Assembly: GCA_000702685.1 (NCBI GenBank)
Contig: JNJD01000010.1
Span: 124,001 to 188,000 of the forward strand
Length of the DNA: 64,000 nt
Direction: 5' to 3'
Origin: Lachnospiraceae bacterium AC2028
GTDB lineage: Bacteria > Bacillota > Clostridia > Lachnospirales > Lachnospiraceae
Shown: piece by piece, positions 17,533-25,404 of the stretch
Numbering within the stretch: the stretch's first letter is position 1
Layout: every line of letters starts with the position of its first letter
Translations under genes and position numbers: made by a program
The notes under the pieces: model-generated
Database searches by the model: none
What the model was told of the DNA's origin: nothing
The model's input: only the letters and a program-made list of their open reading frames with translations

Positions 17533-18596
17533 GCTCCGGTAATATGAGCAAGAATAATTCGATAGTCATATGGAGGATCATTTTCACTTATGTGATAATG
17601 TTCTTCCATTTTGACAATGTTTATGTGCTGACGAACATCCTTCCTGGAAAGGACGGCTGGTATATAGGCGTAGAATTCTTTTTCGTTGTGAGCGGATTTC
17701 TTCTCTATGCCAAGCTTGAGGAAAAAACAGCTGTCTATAAGAGCGGATTATCTTATGTCGGAAGCAGGTTCAGGAAGATATATCCCTATTATCTGATTTC
17801 CTTTATACTCTGCTTTGTGTTTATCTGGATCAGATACGGATGGAGCATATCAGATGCAATAAAGCAGGTGGGATTAAATTTTTGGGAGATAATTGCTCTT
17901 CAAGGCGCAGGACTTAACATCGGTTGGAATTACATTAATAACACCGGATGGTTCATATCAATATTATTCATCTGCGAATTCCTGCTTTATCATATGCTGG
18001 CAAAATGGAAGGATACGACCGAAAACTTTGTAATTCCAATAATTATGATCGTATGCTTCTCGTTTCTTTACAGGAATATGGGCCGTATAGGCGCAGCACC
18101 GGAGACCACAGGTTTTTATGAAAACTGGGGCTTGATGAGGGGCTTGCTCGATATGGGATTTGGAATTGAGGCAGCCAGGTTGAATAAGAATATTGCTGAC
18201 ACTGGCAAGAATATCGGAATATACAGGATGTTCGGAAATCTCGGGCTGTTTGCTGTGATCGTAGTATCATTTATATTCGGTGAATCCAAGATGGATTTCA
18301 TATATCTTGTGATCATAGCTGTCTCGGTTTCATTGGCATTTCTTCCCTCTGAAAACAAATTGTTTGCAAACGGGTTTATCCGGGGCTGGAGCGCACTTAC
18401 TCTTGTGATGTATCTGATGCACGATGCATTCAGGACGTCAATATTCCCTATGATATTCGGATATCCTCAGCCTTTGATCGACAGGCTCCTGCTTCTTGCT
18501 CTATATATGGCAGTTGTCACTCTGTTTTCATTAGTACTGATAAAAACGGTTAAATGCATTAATAGCAGTCTTAAGAAAGAGAAGGTTAATGCTTAG
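17529..18596 (+). CDS. Acyltransferase family 3 membrane protein
   Basis: A 355-residue protein with about ten membrane segments, of the acyltransferase-3 (OafA/NodX) family, which O-acylates exported glycans. Seen: the early FHFDNV segment, the VEFFFVVSGF strand-helix typical of the family, and FRKIYPYY. The His-bearing first helix corresponds to the catalytic region. It is translationally coupled to sodA (4-base overlap) and overlaps the next gene by 8 bases. Confidence 0.85.
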   Translation: MSSGNMSKNNSIVIWRIIFTYVIMFFHFDNVYVLTNILPGKDGWYIGVEFFFVVSGFLLYAKLEEKTAVYKSGLSYVGSRFRKIYPYYLISFILCFVFIWIRYGWSISDAIKQVGLNFWEIIALQGAGLNIGWNYINNTGWFISILFICEFLLYHMLAKWKDTTENFVIPIIMIVCFSFLYRNMGRIGAAPETTGFYENWGLMRGLLDMGFGIEAARLNKNIADTGKNIGIYRMFGNLGLFAVIVVSFIFGESKMDFIYLVIIAVSVSLAFLPSENKLFANGFIRGWSALTLVMYLMHDAFRTSIFPMIFGYPQPLIDRLLLLALYMAVVTLFSLVLIKTVKCINSSLKKEKVNA

Positions 18597-19596
18597 TTTT
18601 GCATATCTTTTATCCTTTGCCGTCGCGGTGACCATACTTTTATATATGGTCACGTGCGGTGAAGGATATTCTATCAACCAGATACTTCTGATCACCGTAA
18701 TTGTCATCGGAAGCGGCGGTTATTATGCACTCTCGACTTCCGAAAATCTTCCGCAGGCACTTCTGGCACTTCAGCTCATCTATATCATCGGTATCTTTGC
18801 TCCGATGATGCTCTTTGTTAATGTCTGCGAGATCTACAAGGTCTCTATCCCCGGATGGCTTCTCTGCATCATGTATGCCGTGCAGTTCTGTATCTATGGC
18901 TTCGTGCTTACGATCGGACACTCGGATCTTTTTTACAGATCGGCCGAACTGAACAGGTCCGGCCAGATTGTCTATCTGACCAAAGAATACGGACCGATGC
19001 ATACCGCGTATGTAATCTCCATGTATCTGTATTTTGCACTTCTTATCTTTGTATCATCAGGTGTCATAAAGCGAAGGAGAAGGATCTCGACTCTCGATGT
19101 CAATGCGATCTTTTTCCTGGAATTTTTCACGATCGCCGTATATATCGCAGAGCGACTGGTAAATCTTAAGATAGAGCTTATGCCGTTCATCTTCGAGGGT
19201 GCGGCAATCCTTCTTTTGATCCCTATCACAAAGCTCAACACTTTCTCCCTGACTGGGCATAATGAACTGATCCGCAGCAGGATGGAGAGTGAGGGATATA
19301 TCTTCATCGATAAGAAGCTCCGCTTTATGGGATGCAATGACAGGGCTTATGAATTCTTCCCTGAGCTGAAAGAGTGGGAGCTTGAGAAAAAGCTTCCGGG
19401 CAAGGGAGGAAGGTTCAATACATATCTTCGCCAGCCTCTGTATAAATACATTGAGCAGGAAGAAGACGATCTTTTCGCAGGCACCTTTGAAATGAAGGAT
19501 GAAAAGCTTTTATACCGCATCGGTATCATAAGAAACAGATCAAACAGCAAACAGGGTTATATCATAGAGATCGACAAGATCATGGGTGGGGAATGA
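18589..19596 (+). CDS. Seven-TM sensor plus PAS, no output domain
   Basis: A 335-residue protein: about seven hydrophobic segments (1-225) and a soluble PAS-like domain (about 228-333) beginning GYIFIDKKLRFMGCN. Its N-terminal half and PAS align by eye with the HD-GYP receptor at 50576 (both carry the string KEYGP between segments, and the start of the PAS is alike), but this protein stops where the HD-GYP domain would follow. The next gene, overlapping by 4 bases, encodes an HD-GYP protein, so the two may act as a sensor and effector pair (inference). It could also be the remnant of a longer receptor. Confidence 0.68.
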   Translation: MLSFAYLLSFAVAVTILLYMVTCGEGYSINQILLITVIVIGSGGYYALSTSENLPQALLALQLIYIIGIFAPMMLFVNVCEIYKVSIPGWLLCIMYAVQFCIYGFVLTIGHSDLFYRSAELNRSGQIVYLTKEYGPMHTAYVISMYLYFALLIFVSSGVIKRRRRISTLDVNAIFFLEFFTIAVYIAERLVNLKIELMPFIFEGAAILLLIPITKLNTFSLTGHNELIRSRMESEGYIFIDKKLRFMGCNDRAYEFFPELKEWELEKKLPGKGGRFNTYLRQPLYKYIEQEEDDLFAGTFEMKDEKLLYRIGIIRNRSNSKQGYIIEIDKIMGGE

Positions 19597-21791
19597 ATAA
19601 ATACCTGAAGAGATTCAAACCGAAAAGATTCGTAGATTATTTTTCGTACTGCTTCATCATGTTCACGGCCATTATCTTTCTTATGGCCTTCTTCGAAAAT
19701 GATGAAAAGGGTGAAGCGTATACGGGTAATTTCGGATCGGCTTCATTCAATGACGGATGGACGATGGAACTGGGCGGAGAGGTCTCGGAGATCACTCTTC
19801 CCGCTTCCACGGGAGCTACGAACGGTGACTGGATAATCATCCGGAATACTCTTCCCGAAGATCTTGAAGGCGATAACACGATCCTGTTCCGTACGAGAAT
19901 GGAAGATCTGTATATCTATGTCGGAGGCGAGCTCAGGGAAAGCTATGCTTCAGAGAATTTCGACAATGTCTCTTATCACATCCCGAGTGCGTACGTTGCC
20001 TGCGATCTGACTGCGGAAGATGCGGGCAAAGAGATAGAGGCGAGATTTCTGGTCAAAAATGTCGGGACCATTGAGAGTGTTAGCATCGGAAGTGGTAACA
20101 ATGTATGGTTTGATGTGCTTAGGGATAACATCATCCTTGCCGTTGCTTCGTTCATTATCCTGATCGTCGGTATCTTCGTTGTCTTTTTTTATAAATTTGC
20201 TGCTGCAAGGTTTACGATCGACAGGTCGTTCTTTTATATGGGTCTCTTCATGTGCTCCCTTTCGATGTGGATGATCTCGGAGAGCAGGCTGCGTCAGCTT
20301 ATCTTTGTCCGCCCCTCACTGAGCAATTATTTTTCCTATTTCGCGATTGAGATAACCGGAGTGTTCGTATGCGGATACTTCGATGAGATACAGAGACGTG
20401 TTTATCACAAGCTCTATGTGTTTATTTCCTGTCTGATCACGGGACAGATAATCATTAATCTGGCGCTCAATGCACTTGGGATCGCCGATCTGTTCACTAC
20501 GATCTACATTTCGCATTTCTGGCTTGCGATAAGCATCGTGCTCGTCAACGGAACATTGATAAGGGATATCGTCTCGGGAAGCTTTAAGGAATATATTGCA
20601 AGCTTTGTTGGGACATGCATCTTCCTGTTCTTCTGTATGCTCGAGATCATCAGCTTCTTCTTTGCTGATATCTGGAGTTTCGGTGTATATATCTGCGCGG
20701 GACTCATGTGCCTGCTCGTGACCACGATCATTCAGACTGCACTGCGAACGGAAAAGAGCAACCGGGCGCATGAGCATGAGAAGGAAGAAAGCCTTCTTAT
20801 GACGATCGAAGCTATCACGAGCGCGATCGATGCGAAGGATGAATATACCGGCGGCCATTCGGAAAGAGTCGGTGAATATGCCTGTCTGATCGCGCGTGAG
20901 ATGGCGGCGGATTATGACTTTTCGGAAGAGGATATTCTGAGGATCCGTTATATCGGATTCATGCATGACATAGGCAAGATCGGGGTTGCGGATTCGGTGC
21001 TTAATAAGACGGGACGTCTGACGGATGAAGAATTCTCGCTTATGAAAAAACACGCGGAGATCGGATATGACCTCTTAAAGTCAATGGGCAATTCGATCGA
21101 AGGCCTGCTTGAAGGAATCAGACATCACCACGAGAGGTTCGACGGTGGCGGATATCCGGACGGACTGGAGGGTACAGATATCCCTCTTGTCGCGCGTATC
21201 ATATGCGTTGCCGATTCCTACGATGCAATGACTTCGAACCGTGTGTACAGAAAGAGACTTACGGACGGAGAGGTCATTGCGGAGATCAGAAAGTGCTCGG
21301 GCAAGCAGTTTGATCCTGCGATCGCTGAGATATTCATACGTATGCTTGAACGCGGAGTGATGAAGGCTGCTACGGTCGACGGAATGGAGGTCGGACTTTC
21401 CGGAAGCGTCTACAGATCGTCCATGCTTGAAAAGAAGCTTCAGAGCGATATCAGAGCGGATCATGACAGTGTGCTCAACCCTTCGCATGTAAGGATGATC
21501 TGCTATATCATGAAACTTGCCGAGAAGAATGACAGGAAATTCGATATCTTCTTTACCGGTATCGAAGTAGCAGAAGACAAGAGGGAAGATAAGGAATTCG
21601 TGGCAGGTGTGCGCAAGGCCTACAGCGAACATGTGATGAAGTACATCAATAAGCGCGATATCTACATCGAATACGGGCCTTCGTCCAATATCGTCGTTCT
21701 TTTCGACCGAGATGATGAGGGCATGAAGAAGGTCAGACGCAAATTCCTGGGCTACGAGGGCGACGGCAAGGCCTTTATCTCGGAACTTTAA
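19593..21791 (+). CDS. Membrane receptor with HD-GYP c-di-GMP phosphodiesterase
   Basis: A 732-residue protein. TM1 at about 15-35, an extracytoplasmic beta-rich domain (about 40-175, resembling the 7TMR-DISM ligand domain), seven membrane segments (about 178-385), a short coiled coil, then HD-GYP (400-585) with GHSERV (421-426), HDIGKIG (458-464), and HHERFDGGGYP (512-522). All residues expected for c-di-GMP hydrolysis are present. A further 115 residues (617-732) look like a degenerate ferredoxin-like (GGDEF-like) module. It is coupled to the sensor gene upstream and is closed by the terminator at 21794. Confidence 0.88.
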   Translation: MNKYLKRFKPKRFVDYFSYCFIMFTAIIFLMAFFENDEKGEAYTGNFGSASFNDGWTMELGGEVSEITLPASTGATNGDWIIIRNTLPEDLEGDNTILFRTRMEDLYIYVGGELRESYASENFDNVSYHIPSAYVACDLTAEDAGKEIEARFLVKNVGTIESVSIGSGNNVWFDVLRDNIILAVASFIILIVGIFVVFFYKFAAARFTIDRSFFYMGLFMCSLSMWMISESRLRQLIFVRPSLSNYFSYFAIEITGVFVCGYFDEIQRRVYHKLYVFISCLITGQIIINLALNALGIADLFTTIYISHFWLAISIVLVNGTLIRDIVSGSFKEYIASFVGTCIFLFFCMLEIISFFFADIWSFGVYICAGLMCLLVTTIIQTALRTEKSNRAHEHEKEESLLMTIEAITSAIDAKDEYTGGHSERVGEYACLIAREMAADYDFSEEDILRIRYIGFMHDIGKIGVADSVLNKTGRLTDEEFSLMKKHAEIGYDLLKSMGNSIEGLLEGIRHHHERFDGGGYPDGLEGTDIPLVARIICVADSYDAMTSNRVYRKRLTDGEVIAEIRKCSGKQFDPAIAEIFIRMLERGVMKAATVDGMEVGLSGSVYRSSMLEKKLQSDIRADHDSVLNPSHVRMICYIMKLAEKNDRKFDIFFTGIEVAEDKREDKEFVAGVRKAYSEHVMKYINKRDIYIEYGPSSNIVVLFDRDDEGMKKVRRKFLGYEGDGKAFISEL

Positions 21792-21793
21792 AG

Positions 21794-21820
21794 AAAAGAT
21801 GGCATTATGCCATCTTTTTT
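21794..21820 (+). terminator. Intrinsic terminator of the HD-GYP gene
   Basis: An 11-bp perfect stem (21794-21804 with 21808-21818) with loop TTA and a T6 tail, starting 3 bases after the stop codon. Confidence 0.93.
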
Positions 21821-21821
21821 A

Positions 21822-21851
21822 TTGACATTCTGATAGCATAAATGCTATCAT
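21822..21851 (+). promoter_or_regulatory. Promoter of the small HTH gene
   Basis: TTGACA (21822-21827, consensus) and TATCAT (21846-21851) with an 18-base spacer, just upstream of ATG 21858. The spacer and -10 are covered by the palindrome at 21831-21850. Confidence 0.75.
21831..21850 (+). promoter_or_regulatory. Operator palindrome, likely autoregulatory
   Basis: A perfect 9-bp inverted repeat (TGATAGCAT and its complement, centre AA) covering spacer and -10. An HTH protein bound here would block its own promoter, as is usual for antitoxin-type regulators (inference). Confidence 0.75.
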
Positions 21852-21857
21852 CGCATT

Positions 21858-22133
21858 ATGAGTTGGAATGATTACAAAGTCGAAATAAAGCGAACTGATC
21901 CTGTCGGGAAGGAGATCATTGAGGAGGCTGAGATTGAGGCGGCGATAATTTCCGATATGATTAGGCAACGCTCGGCTATGGGGCTTAGCCAGCGCGATCT
22001 TGCCGAAATGTGCGACATTCCGCAATCGACCATAGGCAGGATTGAAACCGGTAAGATCACCCCTCGTCTGGATACACTCCTCAAGATCCTTGGTCAGCTT
22101 GGCCTCACGCTCCGGGTTGTTAGAAACGATTAA
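21858..22133 (+). CDS. Small XRE-family HTH regulator
   Basis: A 91-residue protein with a C-terminal Cro/C1-type helix-turn-helix (about 35-88; signature GLSQRDLAEM and IGRIETG) and a short acidic N-terminal helix. It has its own consensus promoter and perfect palindromic operator, 7 bases before the start, and ends in a terminator hairpin that also contains a palindrome. Such proteins are usually antitoxins; no toxin gene is fused or overlapping, but HigB lies 91 bases downstream on a separate promoter. It may be a lone regulator or second antitoxin of the same locus. Confidence 0.8.
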   Translation: MSWNDYKVEIKRTDPVGKEIIEEAEIEAAIISDMIRQRSAMGLSQRDLAEMCDIPQSTIGRIETGKITPRLDTLLKILGQLGLTLRVVRND

Positions 22134-22154
22134 CCTCTGAGGTTAATCGTTTTT
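22124..22154 (+). terminator. Terminator that carries an operator-like palindrome
   Basis: A 14-bp perfect inverted repeat (22124-22137 and 22139-22152) and a T-run. It overlaps the end of the HTH gene. Its core ACCTC-T-GAGGT is the same as that of the palindrome at 22186-22206, which has A at the centre. Confidence 0.8.
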
Positions 22155-22155
22155 C

Positions 22156-22184
22156 TTGACTGTAAGATTTTCTTTTGCTATTAT
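22156..22184 (+). promoter_or_regulatory. Promoter of the higBA locus
   Basis: TTGACT (22156-22161) and TATTAT (22179-22184) with a 17-base spacer, right after the terminator of the HTH gene. Confidence 0.72.
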
Positions 22185-22185
22185 A

Positions 22186-22206
22186 AATTTACCTCAGAGG
22201 TAAATT
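22186..22206 (+). promoter_or_regulatory. Operator palindrome of higBA
   Basis: A perfect 10-bp inverted repeat (AATTTACCTC, centre A, complement), one base after the -10, so it should cover the transcription start. Likely target of the HigA HTH domain. Confidence 0.72.
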
Positions 22207-22223
22207 GGCAAGAGAGAAGTGAT

Positions 22224-22520
22224 TTGGAGATCAGGTACAAGAATAAGAAAATCGAAAAGATCTGTACAGAAGTCAAAACCGCTGAGAAAGCCTATGGTCG
22301 TGAGATGGCCGAGAAGATACATCAGCGAATAGATGAAATAACGGCATCTGAAACGGTAGAGATGATGATCCTGTTTCATATTGGAAGGTGCCATGCTTTA
22401 TCACAGAATAGGAAGGGGCAATTTGCGGTAGATCTGGTTCATCCTTACAGATTGGTTTTTAAGAAGGATGATGCTGAAATTCAGATTGTAAAGATCCTGG
22501 AAATAGTCGATTATCACTAG
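22224..22520 (+). CDS. higB: HigB/RelE-type toxin
   Basis: A 98-residue RelE/ParE-superfamily protein, of the HigB group of ribosome-dependent mRNA nucleases. Seen: the start EIRYKNKKIEKIC and a C-terminal hairpin with RLVFKKDD and VKILEIVDYH, typical of the family. The start is TTG at 22224, after an AGAGAGAAG site. The order toxin then antitoxin is that of HigBA, with the antitoxin gene 30 bases downstream. It should cut mRNA on the ribosome when released from HigA (family knowledge). Confidence 0.85.
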   Translation: MEIRYKNKKIEKICTEVKTAEKAYGREMAEKIHQRIDEITASETVEMMILFHIGRCHALSQNRKGQFAVDLVHPYRLVFKKDDAEIQIVKILEIVDYH

Positions 22521-22549
22521 CTTTTTTATGAAGTTTAGGAGGAAGCATT

Positions 22550-23602
22550 ATGATAAAGAGTCAAACCTATATTGCAACACCGCCCGGGGCGACTATCAAG
22601 GAACAATTGAATGACAGAGGCATGAGCCAGAAAGAGTTTGCTGCCAGAATGGATATGTCTGAAAAGCATATCAGTAAGCTGATAAATGGTGATGTTCAGC
22701 TTACTCCAGAGACCGCAGTGAAATTGGAACTTGTACTTGGTGTTCCTGCTAAGTTTTGGAATAACCTTGAAGCAATATACAGGGAGAAGATTATAAAGGC
22801 TGAGGCGGAAAATACGATGGATTATGATATTGCCATTACCAGACAGTTTCCGTATAACGAGATGGCAAAGCTGGGATGGGTCATTGAAACCCGCAGTATG
22901 GCTAACAAGGTCGAATATCTGAGAAAATATTTTGAAGTGGTTAATCTGTCACTTCTCGGCAACCGGGAAATTACCAATATAGCCTGTAGAAGATTGGCCA
23001 TTACCGATAAAAGTGACCTTGCTTTGATGGCTTGGGCACAAGAAGCAAAGCTTAAGGCGCGTGAGGTTTCCACTGCTTCCGTTAATATCAGTAAATTGAT
23101 ATCGTCTATCCCTGCCATTCGGAGCATGACGGTATTGGATCCCACGGAATTTTGCCCTGAAATAAAAAGAACTTTTGCTGAATGTGGGATAGCCTTGGTT
23201 TTTTTACCCCATCTTAAGGGATCCTTTTTGCAGGGAGCCACTTTCATGGATGGAAATAAGATAGTAGTTGGACTTACGGTCAGAGGTAAGGATGCGGATA
23301 AATTCTGGTTCAGTTTATTTCATGAATTGGCGCACATTATACTTGGACATGTCGGCAGAAATACGAATACATCCGATGAGGATGAAAGTGCAGCTGACAA
23401 GTGGGCTGAAGACACCCTTATTCCTGCGGCAGAGTATGAGGTTTTTAGGGAGAAAGGTGACTATTCGGAGAAAGGGGTTCTTGATTTTGCGAATGAGCAG
23501 GGTATAGCCCCGGGAATAGTTGTGGGCAGAATGCAAATGGAAGGACTTATAAAGTACAGCATACTGAATGATCTCAAGGAAAAATATGAGATTGCTGTAT
23601 AA
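22550..23602 (+). CDS. higA: HigA-type antitoxin fused to ImmA/IrrE peptidase domain
   Basis: A 350-residue protein with an N-terminal XRE helix-turn-helix (about 12-75; GMSQKEFAARMDMSEKHIS) as in HigA, and a C-terminal M78 ImmA/IrrE-like domain with the zinc-binding motif HELAHIILGH (about 262-271) and a downstream ESAADKWAEDTLIP helix. It neutralises HigB, represses the locus through the palindrome at 22186-22206, and the protease domain may control release (inference). AGGAGGA (about 22538-22544) before the ATG is a strong ribosome binding site, favouring antitoxin over toxin synthesis. Confidence 0.88.
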   Translation: MIKSQTYIATPPGATIKEQLNDRGMSQKEFAARMDMSEKHISKLINGDVQLTPETAVKLELVLGVPAKFWNNLEAIYREKIIKAEAENTMDYDIAITRQFPYNEMAKLGWVIETRSMANKVEYLRKYFEVVNLSLLGNREITNIACRRLAITDKSDLALMAWAQEAKLKAREVSTASVNISKLISSIPAIRSMTVLDPTEFCPEIKRTFAECGIALVFLPHLKGSFLQGATFMDGNKIVVGLTVRGKDADKFWFSLFHELAHIILGHVGRNTNTSDEDESAADKWAEDTLIPAAEYEVFREKGDYSEKGVLDFANEQGIAPGIVVGRMQMEGLIKYSILNDLKEKYEIAV

Positions 23603-23643
23603 ACAGCTCTCTTTATTCACAAAAAGTGAAAAAGATTTCGCAA

Positions 23644-23670
23644 AAGGCGGTCTGTAAGACCGCCTTCATT
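23644..23670 (+). terminator. Possible terminator of higBA
   Basis: A 10-bp perfect stem (23644-23653 with 23657-23666) and loop GTA; the downstream tract CATTTATG is only partly T-rich, so termination may be weak. Confidence 0.6.
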
Positions 23671-23672
23671 TA

Positions 23673-23681
23673 TGGTATGAT
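23673..23681 (+). promoter_or_regulatory. Extended -10 promoter of xylB
   Basis: TGGTATGAT, an extended -10 about 100 bases before the xylB start; no clear -35. Confidence 0.4.
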
Positions 23682-23718
23682 GTCTTTTGTAGCGGTTAGC
23701 GGCTCTGCATCGCATGGC

Positions 23719-23732
23719 AGAAAACGTTTTAA
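23719..23732 (+). promoter_or_regulatory. LacI/CcpA-type operator candidate
   Basis: The palindrome AAAACGTTTT (23721-23730) flanked by partial symmetry resembles LacI-family (cre-like) operators. It lies downstream of the putative xylB promoter, where a bound repressor would act as a roadblock. Confidence 0.4.
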
Positions 23733-23779
23733 CCAAGGAACGAATACTATATCGCGATTTTCGCAGAAAAGAGGAAAAC

Positions 23780-25258
23780 ATGCTTTATATCGGAATCGAT
23801 CTTGGCACTTCGGCAGTTAAGCTTCTTCTCCTTTCATCGGAAGGAAAGATCGTAAACATGGTTTCAAGGGAGTATCCCCTTTCATTCCCTCATCCCGGTT
23901 GGTCCGAGCAGAACCCCGTTGACTGGTACGAGCAGTCCATGGAGGGCGTTAAGGAGCTTCTCAAGGGACAGGATGCATCACAGGTAGCCGGAATCTCCTT
24001 CGGCGGACAGATGCACGGACTAGTTATCCTTGATGATCAGGACAACGTTATCCGTCCCGCAATTCTCTGGAACGACGGACGTACCGGAGCAGAGACCGAT
24101 TATCTCAACAACGAGATCGGCAAGGCTAAGCTCACCGAACTTACCGGCAACATCGCTTTCCCCGGATTCACCGCTCCCAAGATCCTCTGGGTTAAAAAGA
24201 ATGAGCCCGACAACTTCGCGAAGATCGCTAAGATAATGCTTCCCAAGGATTACCTTGCTTACAAGCTTACCGGCGTTCATGCAACCGATGTATCCGACGC
24301 ATCCGGAATGCTTCTCTTCGACGTCAAGAACCGCACCTGGTCCAAGGAAATGTGCGATATCTGCGGCGTAAAGGAATCACAGCTTGCCAAGGTATTCGAG
24401 TCTTACGAGTCCATCGGAACCGTTAAGTCTGACATCGCCGCTGAGCTTGGAATCCCCGCAACCACGATCGTTGCAGCGGGCGCTGGCGACAATGCGGCTG
24501 CAGCTGTAGGAACCGGAACCGTAGGCGACAACGCTTGTAACATTTCCCTCGGAACATCCGGAACCCTCTTCATCTCATCCAAGAATTACGGTGTTGATGC
24601 GAACAACGCACTTCACTCATTCGACCATGCAGACGGCACCTATCACATCATGGGATGCATGCTCAGCGCAGCTTCCTGCAACAAGTGGTGGGAGGACGGC
24701 GTTATCGGAACCAAGGATTACGCTGCAGAGCAGGCTGCCATTACCAAGCTCGGTGAGAACAACACCTACTTCCTGCCTTACCTCATGGGTGAGAGATCAC
24801 CTCACAATAACCCCGATGCAAGAGGAACCTTCATCGGTATGACCATGGACACTTCCAGAGCCGATATGACCCAGGCTGTTCTCGAAGGCGTTGCTTTTGC
24901 ATTCCGTGACATGATGGAAGCTGCAAGAAGCATCGGCATCAATCCCGAAAGATCCAAGATCTGCGGAGGCGGTGCAAAGAGCCCTCTCTGGAGAAAGATC
25001 ATGGCTAACGTTCTCAACGTCAAGATCGACATCCTTGAGGTTGAGGAAGGTCCTTCACTCGGCGGCGCTATGCTCGCATGCGTAGCAGCTGGCGAGTACG
25101 CAAATGTTGAGGAGATCGCTTCCAAGGTTGTTAAGGTGGTAGATACCGTTGAGCCCGAGGCTGATCTTGTAGCTAAGTACGAGAAGAAATACCAGGTTTA
25201 CAAGTCACTTTATCCTCAGTGCAAGCCCCTCTACGACAACATCGTAAAGGCTCAGTGA
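23780..25258 (+). CDS. xylB: Xylulokinase
   Basis: A 492-residue FGGY-family kinase that phosphorylates D-xylulose for the pentose phosphate pathway. ATG 23780 (after GAGGAAA) is chosen; the longer frame to 23714 has no ribosome binding site. Seen: the phosphate-binding DLGTSAVK (residues 7-14), the xylulose-specific GGQMHGLV, WNDGRT, the second phosphate motif SLGTSGTL, and the FGGY signature region GVAFAFRD with ICGGGAKSPLW. It stands alone as a single-gene unit between two terminators, with no xylose isomerase in the window. Confidence 0.95.
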   Translation: MLYIGIDLGTSAVKLLLLSSEGKIVNMVSREYPLSFPHPGWSEQNPVDWYEQSMEGVKELLKGQDASQVAGISFGGQMHGLVILDDQDNVIRPAILWNDGRTGAETDYLNNEIGKAKLTELTGNIAFPGFTAPKILWVKKNEPDNFAKIAKIMLPKDYLAYKLTGVHATDVSDASGMLLFDVKNRTWSKEMCDICGVKESQLAKVFESYESIGTVKSDIAAELGIPATTIVAAGAGDNAAAAVGTGTVGDNACNISLGTSGTLFISSKNYGVDANNALHSFDHADGTYHIMGCMLSAASCNKWWEDGVIGTKDYAAEQAAITKLGENNTYFLPYLMGERSPHNNPDARGTFIGMTMDTSRADMTQAVLEGVAFAFRDMMEAARSIGINPERSKICGGGAKSPLWRKIMANVLNVKIDILEVEEGPSLGGAMLACVAAGEYANVEEIASKVVKVVDTVEPEADLVAKYEKKYQVYKSLYPQCKPLYDNIVKAQ

Positions 25259-25281
25259 TACGAAAGCTTATAGCAGACATT

Positions 25282-25319
25282 GCCCCGGTTGGCGAAAGGC
25301 CTTCCGGGGCTTTATTTTT
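25282..25319 (+). terminator. Intrinsic terminator of xylB
   Basis: GCCCCGG (25282-25288) pairs with CCGGGGC (25304-25310), with a smaller inner pairing, followed by a T-rich tail. Confidence 0.9.
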
Positions 25320-25331
25320 CCTCATATTTCG

Positions 25332-25360
25332 TTGAGGAAAACGTTTGCAAATGCTATAAT
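25332..25360 (+). promoter_or_regulatory. Strong promoter of the signalling block
   Basis: TTGAGG (25332-25337), 17-base spacer, and an extended consensus -10 TGCTATAAT (25352-25360). The spacer contains AAAACGTTTGC, sharing GAAAACGTTT with the xylB upstream site. ATG of the first gene is 45 bases downstream. Confidence 0.75.
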
Positions 25361-25404
25361 AATCCAAGGTATGCCCATTTTTTATTGTATTAGGGGAAAG
25401 CAAG

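Noticed and set aside
20316-21053. A 245-codon - strand open frame
   Set aside because: It is antisense to the HD-GYP receptor, rich in His and Arg from reverse reading, without motif or ribosome site.
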